Below, one piece after another: positions 1 to 9,664 of a stretch of DNA of 64,000 nucleotides. Numbering within the stretch: the first letter of the stretch is position 1; every line of letters starts with the position of its first letter. This DNA is from Phytophthora colocasiae (lineage: Eukaryota; Oomycota; Peronosporomycetes; Peronosporales; Peronosporaceae), in NCBI GenBank assembly GCA_018806915.1, contig JAGKQI010000057.1:124001-188000 (forward strand), in the 5' to 3' direction. Below the pieces are notes generated by a model. That model was not told the DNA's origin. It did not search any database and saw only the letters and a program-made list of their open reading frames with translations. A program made the translations under genes and the position numbers.

Positions 1-758
1 CTACAGGCGGAGGTTCATTTCGATGTGGACGCGACGCACCTAGAGAACCAGAACTGGATGGATGGAGAGCAACCGTTCCAGTCAATCGTCTTTAACTTCC
101 CACATCTTGGAGGTGCCACGGAGGAAGACGTAGCCAACAACCAGAAACTGCTGAGGGATTTCTTCTACTCGACACGACAGTACCTTCACCCTAGTCGTGG
201 TCAGGTGTTGGTGTCATTGCGAAACACTTTATTCTACAACCGATGGAAGATTCAGGAACAGGCTGCAGCGAGCGGCTTCAAGTTGAAGCGGTAAGTAAAG
301 AATTACGATGTAGAGAAGAAGTTTTTTACTCACTCCTGTGTGGTTTTACAGCACTGAGGTATTCAATGCCAGCATCTACTCGGGTTACGAGCCTCAACGC
401 ACTCATCCAGCGTCATTCCGTGGAGATCCTCCCTCTACAACTGGAGCTCACTACTTCATCTTCACTCTGGACCAGAGTCTGCAAGTGACTGATCCACGGA
501 ATAAAGTTTCAAAAGAGTCAAAGACCAGTGACTCTACTCGTGGCAACGCAGTGAAGAAGGTAAATTATTCATTGCTTTCTCTTTATTTTCTTCTGATTTA
601 AGTTGTTACAGGCAGAGAAGAAGAAAGTGGCGGCTCCCCAGCAGCAATTGGCCTGTAAACCGTGTGGCCTCACGTTCCGAGACGTCAAGAAATACAACGG
701 ACACATGAACTCGGCGAAACACGCCAAAAAGGTCAAGGCGCTCAAGAAGAAACACTAA
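1..758 (+). CDS. BMT5-like (DUF2431) Rossmann methyltransferase domain with C-terminal C2H2 zinc finger, partial
   Basis: The 5' end lies outside the window. Three exons are visible: 1-290, 352-559 and 612-758, with introns 291-351 and 560-611 (GTAAGT...ACAG and GTAAAT...ACAG). They join in frame into 214 residues ending at TAA 756-758. The first exon has the FNFPHLGG motif followed by N..LLRDFF and a GQVLVSLR strand. This is typical of the DUF2431 family, whose yeast member Bmt5 methylates uridine in 25S rRNA. The third exon adds a lysine-rich C2H2 finger (C-x2-C, then H-x5-H, CKPCGLTF...HMNSAKH) that could bind RNA. The substrate is inferred from the family, and the SAM-binding N-terminus cannot be seen. 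The stop codon is only 13 bases from the stop of the convergent neighbour, so the 3' UTRs probably overlap. Confidence 0.75.
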
Positions 759-771
759 ACACAAATCATAG

Positions 772-1857
772 TTAGTCTTCGAGCTGAACGATGAGTTTAC
801 CGACGTTCTCGCGTGCAAACATGCGGTCGATAGCGTCCGGAATGGATTCAAATCCCTTGTACTCGGTGGGATCTACCCCAGGCTTGAGTTTGCCTTCGTT
901 GATGAGCTTCAGCAGTTTTGCTGTGTGCTCGGGAATGTGGTCCTCGAAATGAAACATGAAGAAGCCGCGGATAGACGCCGATTTCATGAGAATTTTCTCG
1001 TTCGCTTCCCACGATAGAAGCGGCGGCTTGGAGGCTTCCTCGTTGGTCTTGGACTCCAGCACTCGCGAAATAAAGCCGATCTTAATGATGCGACCACGAA
1101 CTGCGATGTTGTCAACCGCTGCACGAAACATCTCGCCCCCAATCGATTCGAAAACAATGTCCACTCCACCTGGATACTCCTTCTTGAGCACGTCACTTAC
1201 GTCTTCCTTGTTGTAGTTGATCACTCGGTCGCATCCGAGCTTCTTGAGGGCCTCCGCCTTCTCGTCGGAGCTGGTAGTGCCAATAACATGGTTACCTGCC
1301 AGCTTGGCGAGTTGCACCACGAATTGCCCCGTGCCACCAGCTGCTGCAGTCACGAGGACAGTCTCGTTCGACTTCATTTCTCCGAGGTACTCGAGACACA
1401 ACGACGCGGAGACACCGCCCACTGCCACCGGTAGAGCGTTCATCGTGAGCTCGGGAATCTTGATGGCAGCCGAAGCTGGAACTTCAACATACTCTGCGTA
1501 AGCCCCGAGTGTCTGGTACATGACGGCATCGCCCACCTGCACTGACTTGACATCCCCCCCTACCTCAGTTACAAGTCCTGCAGCTTCGACACCAGCGAAG
1601 AACGGCAGCTTGTCGTTATACATGCCGTTCGTGAGGTTGACGTCCGTTGAGTTGATTCCCAGGAAGCGGTTCTTCACGATGATGCTGTTCGGGCCTGCGG
1701 TGGGGAGTTCAGGGACTTCCACGATCTTCGTAGCGGCGCGGAAATCCTTAGACAGCTTCTGCACTTGAACAGCACGATAGGACGGCATGGTTCGGTTGCT
1801 AGCAAGTCTGCGGAGGAGAGTGGAAGGCCTAATGGTAGTGTGATGTGTAGGAGGCAA
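772..1857 (-). CDS. Zinc-independent medium-chain reductase, PTGR3/ZADH2-like
   Basis: Single exon of 361 codons from the first ATG. A second ATG at 1786-1788 (MPSYRAVQV) removes a 23-residue Ser/Arg-rich leader that could be a mitochondrial presequence; either start is possible. The protein has the MDR fold: an N-terminal GroES-like part (GINSTDVN), then a nucleotide-binding segment TAAAGGTGQFVVQLAKLAG. The zinc-ligand cysteines of alcohol dehydrogenases are missing. The order of motifs resembles prostaglandin reductase 3/ZADH2, which reduces alpha,beta-unsaturated ketones with NADPH. The C-terminus (QLED) has no PTS1 peroxisomal signal, unlike what is reported for animal ZADH2. Length is normal for the family. 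The exact substrate cannot be read from the sequence. Confidence 0.85.
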   Translation of the reverse strand: MPPTHHTTIRPSTLLRRLASNRTMPSYRAVQVQKLSKDFRAATKIVEVPELPTAGPNSIIVKNRFLGINSTDVNLTNGMYNDKLPFFAGVEAAGLVTEVGGDVKSVQVGDAVMYQTLGAYAEYVEVPASAAIKIPELTMNALPVAVGGVSASLCLEYLGEMKSNETVLVTAAAGGTGQFVVQLAKLAGNHVIGTTSSDEKAEALKKLGCDRVINYNKEDVSDVLKKEYPGGVDIVFESIGGEMFRAAVDNIAVRGRIIKIGFISRVLESKTNEEASKPPLLSWEANEKILMKSASIRGFFMFHFEDHIPEHTAKLLKLINEGKLKPGVDPTEYKGFESIPDAIDRMFARENVGKLIVQLED

Positions 1858-2142
1858 AAGCCAAAGTGAGGATCACTGTGAAGTTCACAGTGTGAACACG
1901 GGCCGTGTTTAACACGGTGTTAGCCCAGAAGGGAACACAATCAATGTGAGAAGCTGGCACCTACCATCGCAAATGATTTGTCTACTTCGATGTACATGTA
2001 ATCTGCGACCTCAGATGTGTAAACGGGTTCAATAGCGTTGACACGAACGAAAGTCTCAGTGCATTGGTTTCGTTACTTACTTGGTCAAGCGCAAGCTTCT
2101 GAACTGGCTGACATGATTTGGACTTAAGAGTGTCTGTCGCAC

Positions 2143-3652
2143 TTACTTGGTCTCGGTTTCCACTGGGAGGTCACTACGCAGGCCCCACTCCGACCACGAT
2201 CCATCGTACACAGGAGCTCTACAACAGCAACACATGATCTGATTAAAGAAGGCGGTAACAGACATAGAAAATCAAATGTACTCACTTCTCGAGTGGTTTG
2301 CCAGTCAAGTGCAAACCAAACGTCAGCATACACGCGGTGACTCCAGAACCACAGCTGCACACAAACACTCCATTAGAGCGATCACTGTGGAGGCAACTCG
2401 ACCGGTATTAAAGCATACTTACCTCGTGATGATCGGGCTGGTTTCATCCGTCTTAACGTCTACAAATTCAAAGTGTCAATTCTCAACTCGAGTCTTTACT
2501 TATCGCTGCATCAGAACACACGTACTTGCTTCAGTGAAGGCGTCCTTGATCTCGTCCAGGTCGCGGAAAAGCTGTTAATTAGCGTCATCATCCAAGTGTT
2601 AAGTTACACCACTCGTCTTCCGCTGTTCCAAGACAACTTACTGAATAGTCATCAGAACTGACAAGCTTGGCAAACGGGACGTTGACAGCGCTAGGGATGT
2701 GTCCACTACGCATGCCAGGACGCGGTTCCTGCAGTAAAAAGATGGTTTCAAGGTCGATCGATGTAAGAGGCTTATCCATTAGCTTCCACCAGACAGACCT
2801 CAACTCACCGGGTCCTTGGCATAGAATCGCCCAGCTCCACGAGCGTCCACAATCTGCGTGTTCGAGTCGATCTTGTCCAGTACGTCCTCCCACGACACGA
2901 CCAGAGCTTCATTGGGTCTGGACTTGTAGGGTTTACCAGCTACGACCTCCTTGGGCTCTCCAGTCTCGACCTCTCTCTTCTCATTCTTCCACTTTGTGAT
3001 CCCTCCTGTAACCACGAAGGAAAAAAACACGTTGCGTACTGTCAACTATTGCAGCAGCCTCAACATTCACACTAGAACATTTACCGTTGAGGATGTGGAC
3101 ATTGTCGTGACCAAAGTACTTCAACATCCACCAGCAACGCGCTGGACTTCATGTACGACCACCAAAACACGTTAACCCCCAGTCAGTTGTAGACACATGT
3201 ATACATCTCCTACTCACCTAAAACAATGTTTGCCTCCGTATACAATGACTGTATCATCGTTCTCCACCCTCAAGTACATCATAGCATGCTCGAACGTCTC
3301 CGCTATAGGCGAAATACAAAATGTTACTTTAACAGTAAAAAATAATATAAAAATTAAATAACATAATACGTTTGGGCAGCATATGCGGCAACGTGGATGT
3401 CGTATCGGAGATCTGTTCAATATCAAAGAACTGGGCGCCTGGCAGTCGCTCCGAAGCGAACTCTTTCTTGGCGTCGCGGCTCTTGTCCAAGTACCAGGAC
3501 GCGTCCAGGAAGCGCACACGACGCTCTCCACTCTGCGAGAGGCTCTGCACCTGCTCCGTGGACAAAAGAGGGGAGAGGGAACTCGCCAGACGAGAGGAAA
3601 CGCGAGAGGAGGTGCTCATGGACTTCAGCATGGGGGAACGGCGGGCAAGCAT
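2143..3652 (-). CDS. 3-mercaptopyruvate / thiosulfate sulfurtransferase (tandem rhodanese)
   Basis: Nine exons on the minus strand join without a frame break into 313 residues: 3370-3652, 3218-3302, 3085-3146, 2809-3005, 2642-2728, 2526-2571, 2423-2459, 2286-2354, 2143-2218. All introns are short GT-AG. The N-terminal 35 residues are rich in Ser/Arg without acids, as in a mitochondrial targeting peptide. Two rhodanese domains follow: the first contains LDASWYL, VYGG and ARCWWMLKYFGHDNV; the second contains DARGAGRF, GHIPSAVNVPF and the catalytic loop CGSGVTAC. The CG[ST]GVT loop is typical of 3-mercaptopyruvate sulfurtransferases, which move sulfane sulfur from mercaptopyruvate to thiol acceptors in cysteine breakdown. 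The stop codon overlaps a GTAAGT, so a further 3' exon cannot be fully excluded. Confidence 0.88.
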
Positions 3653-3818
3653 TATAATACTTTTACTTAATGAAATCCAAGAGTGATTGTCATAAAGATG
3701 AATTGGATATTTACAGAAATAGACATGTTGAAGTTGAAGTGGACCATTGGCATTGATTAGTACATGTACGTGGAATTGGACCCTGCCATCGGGGGAACAT
3801 GCAAAGGAATGAAGAGAC

Positions 3819-5387
3819 TTAGACGGGGGTGGCTACTTGGCCCTGGTACACGTAAAGTGACGCACGGTCGGCCCTCTGTCGGTATTTGTAAGCTCCAAAG
3901 CCTGCAACAGCCAGAACAGTCCCCACTCCTGCCACGATAGCTGCAACGGTACCAGCACTGAGACTGGACGCAGAGGAGGCAACACCAGCAGTAGCAGTCG
4001 ATGTGCTAACCTGTTGGGTCTGATCTTCACTCTGGTACTGGCCCTGACTCTGACTCTGTTGCTGCTCTGTCTGGTCTTGAGTCTGCTGATCCGGAGTGTC
4101 AGGCGATGGTGGAGAAGGAGTGCCCGTTTGGTACGGCGTCGATGCGGGAGGAGCATCCGTAGTTGAGCTTGGGTAAGGTGTGACTTGTTCCGGGGTCGGT
4201 GGGACTTCCGTCGATGGAGTGGTCGGTGCCGGCGTGATCTCGACGTAGGTCGGAGTTGGCGACGGCACGTCTGGGGTCGTCGGGTACGGCGTGGACGATT
4301 CAGGTGTCGTTGGCGCTGGCGTTGGAGGGACTTCCGTCGATGGAGTGGTCGGTGCCGGCGTGATCTCGACGTAGGTCGGAGTTGGCGACGGCACGTCTGG
4401 GGTCGTCGGGTACGGCGTCGGTGGGACTTCCGTCGATGGGGTCGTTGGCGCCAGCGTCGGGTTACTGGGGGTCGTCGGGTACGGCGTGGACGATTCAGGC
4501 GTCGTTGGCGCTGGCGTCGGAGGGACCTCCGTCGATGGGGTCGTTGGCGCCGGCGTGATCGCGACGTAGGTCGGAGTTGGCGACGGCACGTCTGGGGTCG
4601 TCGGGTACGGTGTCGGTGGGACTTCCGTCGATGGGGTCGTTGGCGCCGGTGTCAGGTTACCGGGGGTAGTCGGGGACGATTCAGGCGTCGTTGGCGCTGG
4701 CGTTGGAGGGACTTCCGTCGATGGAGTGGTCGGTGCAGGCGTCTTTTCCCATCCTGGTATTGGAGGACACGGTGTCGATGGAGATGGTGTCGGCTGTTGG
4801 TACGATTCCGGTGTTGTTGGTGCTGGTGTAGGGTAATCTTCAACCTTGGGTTGACCGAAGACGCACCCCCACGCGCCCGTCGAGATGCGGGCGCATACGG
4901 CGTCTTCTGGTGCCACGCAGGCATTGATTCCTGTCCAACTCGGAAGTGTCTCAATGCAGTCCTGTACTGCAGCGTCACCTTTGAGAGGACAAAGGACTCC
5001 AGCCGGTTCATTATCAGATCCACTGCAAATTGGGCCTTGGATACAGTACGTTGCATCTCCCTCAACTGAGACTTCTGTGCATGTTTCCGTGACGGTTGAC
5101 GTTGCAGGCGTTGCCGGTTCGGATTCTTCAGACGTTGGTGCTGGTGTTGGTGGTACCGACTGCCCTGTAGTCGTCGACGGCGCTGGCGTTGGGGTGTCAT
5201 CCTTTCCACTCGTCTTGGTAGGAACTGGAGTAGGTGCCTCCGTTTGCACCGAGTATGTGGGTGCTGGCGTCGACTGTTGCTGCTGATCCGGTGTGACTGG
5301 GGCGGTTGACAGCGCGCTGTTGTCAGGATTGCCGGCTGCAACGACGCTGAGCAGCACAGCGGGGAAGAGAATGGCGCTGATCTTCAT
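3819..5387 (-). CDS. Mucin-like secreted/membrane protein, Thr-Pro-rich repeats with Cys-rich head
   Basis: 522 residues when started at the ATG at 5385-5387, chosen because it gives a clean signal peptide (MKISAILFPAVLLSVVAAG). An upstream in-frame ATG at 5459 would place 24 basic residues before it. After a Gln/Pro/Thr linker comes a domain of about 90 residues with some ten cysteines (TCTEVSV...WGCVFG). Next is a long array of TPAPTTPSTEVPP-type repeats, then a Gln/Ser stretch. Near the C-terminus is one membrane helix (AGTVAAIVAGVGTVLAVAGF), a basic KYRQR stop-transfer and a short tail. The layout suggests a heavily O-glycosylated surface protein, as in oomycete mucin-like or cyst-germination repeat proteins. 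No enzyme motif is present. The repeats are nearly identical at DNA level, so copy number may vary between strains. Confidence 0.8.
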   Translation of the reverse strand: MKISAILFPAVLLSVVAAGNPDNSALSTAPVTPDQQQQSTPAPTYSVQTEAPTPVPTKTSGKDDTPTPAPSTTTGQSVPPTPAPTSEESEPATPATSTVTETCTEVSVEGDATYCIQGPICSGSDNEPAGVLCPLKGDAAVQDCIETLPSWTGINACVAPEDAVCARISTGAWGCVFGQPKVEDYPTPAPTTPESYQQPTPSPSTPCPPIPGWEKTPAPTTPSTEVPPTPAPTTPESSPTTPGNLTPAPTTPSTEVPPTPYPTTPDVPSPTPTYVAITPAPTTPSTEVPPTPAPTTPESSTPYPTTPSNPTLAPTTPSTEVPPTPYPTTPDVPSPTPTYVEITPAPTTPSTEVPPTPAPTTPESSTPYPTTPDVPSPTPTYVEITPAPTTPSTEVPPTPEQVTPYPSSTTDAPPASTPYQTGTPSPPSPDTPDQQTQDQTEQQQSQSQGQYQSEDQTQQVSTSTATAGVASSASSLSAGTVAAIVAGVGTVLAVAGFGAYKYRQRADRASLYVYQGQVATPV

Positions 5388-6044
5388 GCTTCTTCGACTA
5401 GTTCGTGCAGTACGAAAACGTTTAAAATGCTTTCGTGTGTAGCAGATTGCGGCTGTCAAGGCAAATTGAAAAGTGAGACTGAAGTGGCATCGCCATCAAC
5501 GTTCCTGCACCCAAAGGATCAAAGCACCGAGAGCCTAGTACCGCAAATGCTTTACACTGGAAAGCGTGCGCGTGCGTCAGCTGAAATCCACTACAACAGC
5601 CAGGAACTCCAGAAACAGCTCTTTGTCCGTTGATTCCAACGCTCACACCCGCTTGAGCTTCCAATGCTCGTGTTCGTCTGCTAGAAACAGTCGGAACGAC
5701 TGCTGCGGCTGTTCAAGTTATCGCTGGCATATTGAGCGCCTCATGTGGCGGCCTGAACGCGAAAATTTACACGGAGACGGTGGCCACCTGGTCCCATTGT
5801 GACGCGTTGAGGCCAAGTGGATGGCAACGTCTGCTGCAGCTAATATCACCACGGGAGCTCCTCGTTCGTCCTGAGCCTTCGAGCCGACTGTGATCTCGAA
5901 CGCAGCTGCATTTCGAGAGCGTTAACACTGGGGGGTACGCATTAACGAGAATCTCCACTTGGCGTCACCCACGTGTGGACTGTGACGCGTATCATTCGTG
6001 GCCGAGGAATCTTCCTGCAAAGTACGATTCCTGTGGTGTTGAAA
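5388..6044. other. Intergenic region between divergent genes
   Basis: This 657-base stretch separates the mucin-like gene (minus) from the helical-protein gene (plus), so both promoters should lie here. I see no coding potential longer than chance and no recognisable oomycete initiator element. I see no repeat or RNA gene. Confidence 0.5.
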
Positions 6045-7929
6045 ATGAGCCGTGAGCCCTGGGACTTCGATTGGATGCTGGCGGCTGTGCAGAGTCTCGA
6101 GACGTACGAAGCGGCGCTGGAGACGGCAGAGGTGCGCGCGTTGATGCTCTAACGAAGCGACCGCAACTGACCAAACGATTTAGTTCCCAAGTTTGATCTT
6201 GGCGGCGCTGGACGAGCTGCTGCAGACTCCTGAAGCCAACGCGACGCCGCTGCAGGACGTGACCGCCGTCTGTGCGTGGATGTCTCGTGTATAACTACAG
6301 GATAAAATGGTGGAATTGACCTGTGGCTCCTTTTGTAGTGGTGCAGATGATCGAGTTCCCCATTGACACGGAGCTGCCACGTGAGACCGTGACGCTGCTG
6401 CACGCCACGAGGGACTGGGCCATCCAGACGCTGCTGGACTTACAGACACAGAGCACAACGCCAATGCCAAAGTGTCTGCAGCAGATGCAGGACAAGCTGT
6501 TCGTCTCGGCGCCGTGCAGACCGGCAGACGTGCAGATGGAGCTGAGGCATTCGCTGCTCGCCGCTCTGCAGACAGAAGAGGAAGACAGTGATACAGTCTC
6601 TCAAGTACTGGAGATGTGTGCCACCAGTATCGAAGCGGACGAACAGTTCTTACAGTTCGCAGAGACGGCGTTGACTGGGAAGACGGAGACGTTGACGTTG
6701 GGAAGTTCCTTCCTCCATCGACTCTTCGACCGGCAGCGACGTCTGTTTGATACGTTGACACTGGAGAGTAGAGTGCGAGTGTGGGCGAACCACCTGCCGA
6801 GTTGGCGCTCGCAGGTGCAGACGTGGATGCTGGAGACGCAACGAGTGCCGTTCAAACCGATCCACGCGGTGTTGCCTGAAGGTTGGATGGAGAGCGACTC
6901 ACTGGGAGACGTTGGTGCAATTTGCCGTCGCTATTCTCATTTGTACGTGACATTGATCGACTGGTGTCGCTGTAACGTGGATTTGCTTTCGTCCTGCCGG
7001 AGTATGGAGCTTGTGAGTGTCTTGTCTCGAAGCACTCGACCTGAAAATGCTGTTCGTCTGTTCAATCGTCAATTGCTGAGGCGAGTAGAACTAACAACCC
7101 GCTCCAGAAACCAGCGAGAGCGAGCTTTTACCTCGTTAGGAAGAAATCTCGACCGGCTTCAAAGCTCTCGGAGTTCTTCAGAGCTTGTGTGGCAGTTCGA
7201 GTGGATTGGAGTGTTGGAACAGCCTCAATTGTTGCACGAAGCACTGGAGGCTGTTTTCAGTATTGAAGCAGCAGATCGACCTGCATTCCGCTCCGCTGTG
7301 CAGTTCTTGAGCTGGTTTTACTCCTTTATCAGCACGAAATCATCCGATGAAATCGCCTCAGTGATCACAGCGATGTCATCCGAATTACGATGCCTGGATG
7401 TTCCTGCTGGAGCGCAGTGGCTGAGACGAAATCGCGCTGACTTTGGGTCTCTCCCTATCTTACGACTTCGTTTCGTTTGGTTTTGGCTGTTGAAGAGCAT
7501 TGAGACTGAAGTGCAGACCAGCACGAGTGAAACAATTGCAGCGACAATTGACGCTCTCGAGTCTCTCGAGTACATTTTCCGTCGATTCACACCGCCCAGA
7601 GCCAAAAGGTAAGAAGCTTGTTACTACACAAGAAAGGATTAGCAACTTACTCAACTTGATCCATTGTTAACAGACCATTTCAAGTGGAATTCGTAACGCA
7701 ACTGGTTGTTGAGCTCGAGTGGCGTGCAGCAAGCGCTACCTGCAGCACAACATCCAACGACTGTGCCAACGAAAGCTTTCTGGAAGGTATTGGGCCATTG
7801 TGTGCTTGGCTCGAGAAGATCGTGCGCTTGATGCAGCTGGAAGAGCAGAAGGACAATCGAAATGGTCATAGAAATTCTGTGAACGATGTGCAGCATTTGG
7901 CTGAGCGTCTGCAGAGTTGGTCTCGTTGA
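6045..7929 (+). CDS. Unknown alpha-helical protein, 566 residues
   Basis: Four exons join in frame: 6045-6131, 6184-6271, 6339-7608 and 7674-7929. Introns are 52, 67 and 65 bases with GT-AG ends. The ATG at 6045 follows GAAA and opens MSREPWDFDWML. I do not recognise a family. The protein is predicted to be almost wholly helical, with many Leu/Trp/Arg-rich amphipathic segments, no signal peptide, no clear membrane helix and few glycines, as in a HEAT-like or scaffold protein. A run of hydrophobic residues around LRLRFVWFWLLKSIE is probably a buried helix. It converges with the quinolinate phosphoribosyltransferase gene, with 49 bases between the stop codons. Function unknown. Confidence 0.7.
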
Positions 7930-7978
7930 AAACTAAAAGCTCTTTAGCTGTCTTTCAAGCGCAGTTTCTAGCTTCCTC

Positions 7979-8944
7979 TTACTGCTCCAACACGCCGTCG
8001 GACTTCTGGATCTTGAGTGAAAAGTCCAGGCACGGGTATCCCTGGGTAAGTTTTCCCTGACTCACAACGTCCACATCAGGCGACACGTACTGGCTGAGCG
8101 TCTCGGGGGTGATGCCGCCACTGGCCTCAATAAGTAGGTGTGGGAACTGCTTCTTGAGCTCCGCAGCGGTGGCCTTGAGCTGCTCCGGCTCAAAATTGTC
8201 CAGCATGACGATGTCAGCTCCTGCGTTTGCAGCTTCCTGCGCTTCTTCAATACGGCGACACTCGACTTCGATCTTCATGGAGAACCCAGCAGCCACTTTG
8301 GCCTTCTGCACGGCCTTGGTGATACTCCCAGCTGCCCACACGTGGTTGTCCTTGAGCATCACCATCTGCGACAGATCGTGACGGTGCGTCGAAGCTCCAG
8401 CCACCAGCAGCGCGTACTTCTCCACCAGGCGGAAACCTGGCGTCGTCTTGCGAGTGCCGGCCACGTGTCCGTTCCAGCCCAGAGCACGCGCCTGCTCCAC
8501 CGAGTGTCGAGCCTGCGTGGCGATTCCACTGGCGCGTGTGAGGATGTTGAGGGCTGTACGTTCGCCCAGCAGCAGTTGACGGCATTTGCCTGTGACTTTA
8601 GCAATTGGAACTTTCCCATTGGCCACAGAACTGGGTTTTACTTGGTCTCCTTCGTTCAGTAGCCACTCGACGTTGCAGTTGAGGGAGCGGAAGACCTCCG
8701 TGAAGAATGGGACGCCAGCTAAAACTCCTTCCGATTTACCAAGAAGCAACGCCGTCTCCTCCGCCTCTGCAGCAGCAACAGGAAGAAAAGTTAAATTAAA
8801 ATACAATACAATAGATGGGGGGGTCTATTTACCACCGACTACGAAGCCACCAACGTCGAAGCTAGGGATGTCATCTTCAAGCCACAACTGCACGTGTTTG
8901 GTCCAGGAGGGGGGTAGTAAGTGGGCAAAGTTATTGTTCCTCAT
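7979..8944 (-). CDS. QPRT: Quinolinate phosphoribosyltransferase (nicotinate-nucleotide pyrophosphorylase)
   Basis: Two exons, 8833-8944 and 7979-8766, with a 66-base intron, give 299 residues, the usual length for this enzyme. The start is the ATG at 8942-8944 ([14 protein letters not shown]). Diagnostic segments are [16 protein letters not shown], the PRPP/quinolinate site [42 protein letters not shown] and EASGGI. The enzyme converts quinolinate and PRPP to nicotinate mononucleotide, CO2 and pyrophosphate in de novo NAD synthesis. It acts as a homodimer or hexamer in known members. The C-terminus has no peroxisomal signal and the N-terminus no obvious targeting peptide, so it is probably cytosolic. 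Confidence 0.95.
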
Positions 8945-9664
8945 TGGCTCTTAGGGGGCTTCGAGGGGAATTCGGATCTGCAGTACGTGGCTAAAAACAA
9001 GGAGGAAAAGTACCGTGGTAGAGCACAGAATAGACTGTCCATACAGAAAACGAGATGTTGTTGCAACTTGAAAGCGAACAGCTGCTTGGAGACGAGTTGA
9101 GGACATCTATGCCGCTTTGTCATCACTTGCAATTCCTTTGAGGCTTTAAATGAAGTGACGAATGCTGTTCATCTTGAACACGCCCATTCAACGTTTACTC
9201 TCTCTCTAAGACCTTCTTGAGGCCAACAAACGTGCATAAAGCACGAACAGCAATCACAAAGTGCAACCTCTTAACAGCTTGTGGCTTTGGCACTTGCACC
9301 TACTACGGTGGCTGGTAGCAGCCAAGAGTTCCGACATGACGTGTGGATGTCTGCACTGACCCGACAGCTTCCTCCACCATAGACAGACTCTAATAGACTA
9401 AAAGTCTGCTGACTTGTAGCTTCCATTCCCCTCAACCAGCAATTATCTATTTAACATTTCCCACCTGATTGCTACTTGAGGGTGTTTTTTGGGACGCTGT
9501 TGCGATCCTTGGTCGTGTTGAAGAGTCCACAGACCTAATACATAAAGTGTAACCAACCAACCTACCACCAACCACCTGAAGGGCTTCCTTCCGCCCGTGG
9601 AAGGAAGGCATTTGCCCCCCCCACCCCATTGCTCTAATTAATATAAAAGATCTCATCTACCTAA
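8945..9664. other. Intergenic region with a simple ACCA-rich stretch
   Basis: 720 bases between two divergent genes (quinolinate phosphoribosyltransferase and the Mei2-like gene), so it should hold both promoters. The only structure I notice is an imperfect AACC/ACCA microsatellite near 9551-9580 and a C-rich run at 9615-9627 shortly before the Mei2-like ATG. No convincing gene. Confidence 0.4.

Noticed and set aside
4185..5069. Long plus-strand frame of 294 codons opposite the mucin-like gene
   Set aside because: It is the reverse complement of Thr/Pro repeats, giving Arg/Trp-rich text with no start context; the minus-strand gene has a signal peptide and membrane helix.
5427..5802. Small plus-strand frames upstream of the mucin-like gene
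   Set aside because: Overlapping, no homology recognised, and placed in the likely promoter region.
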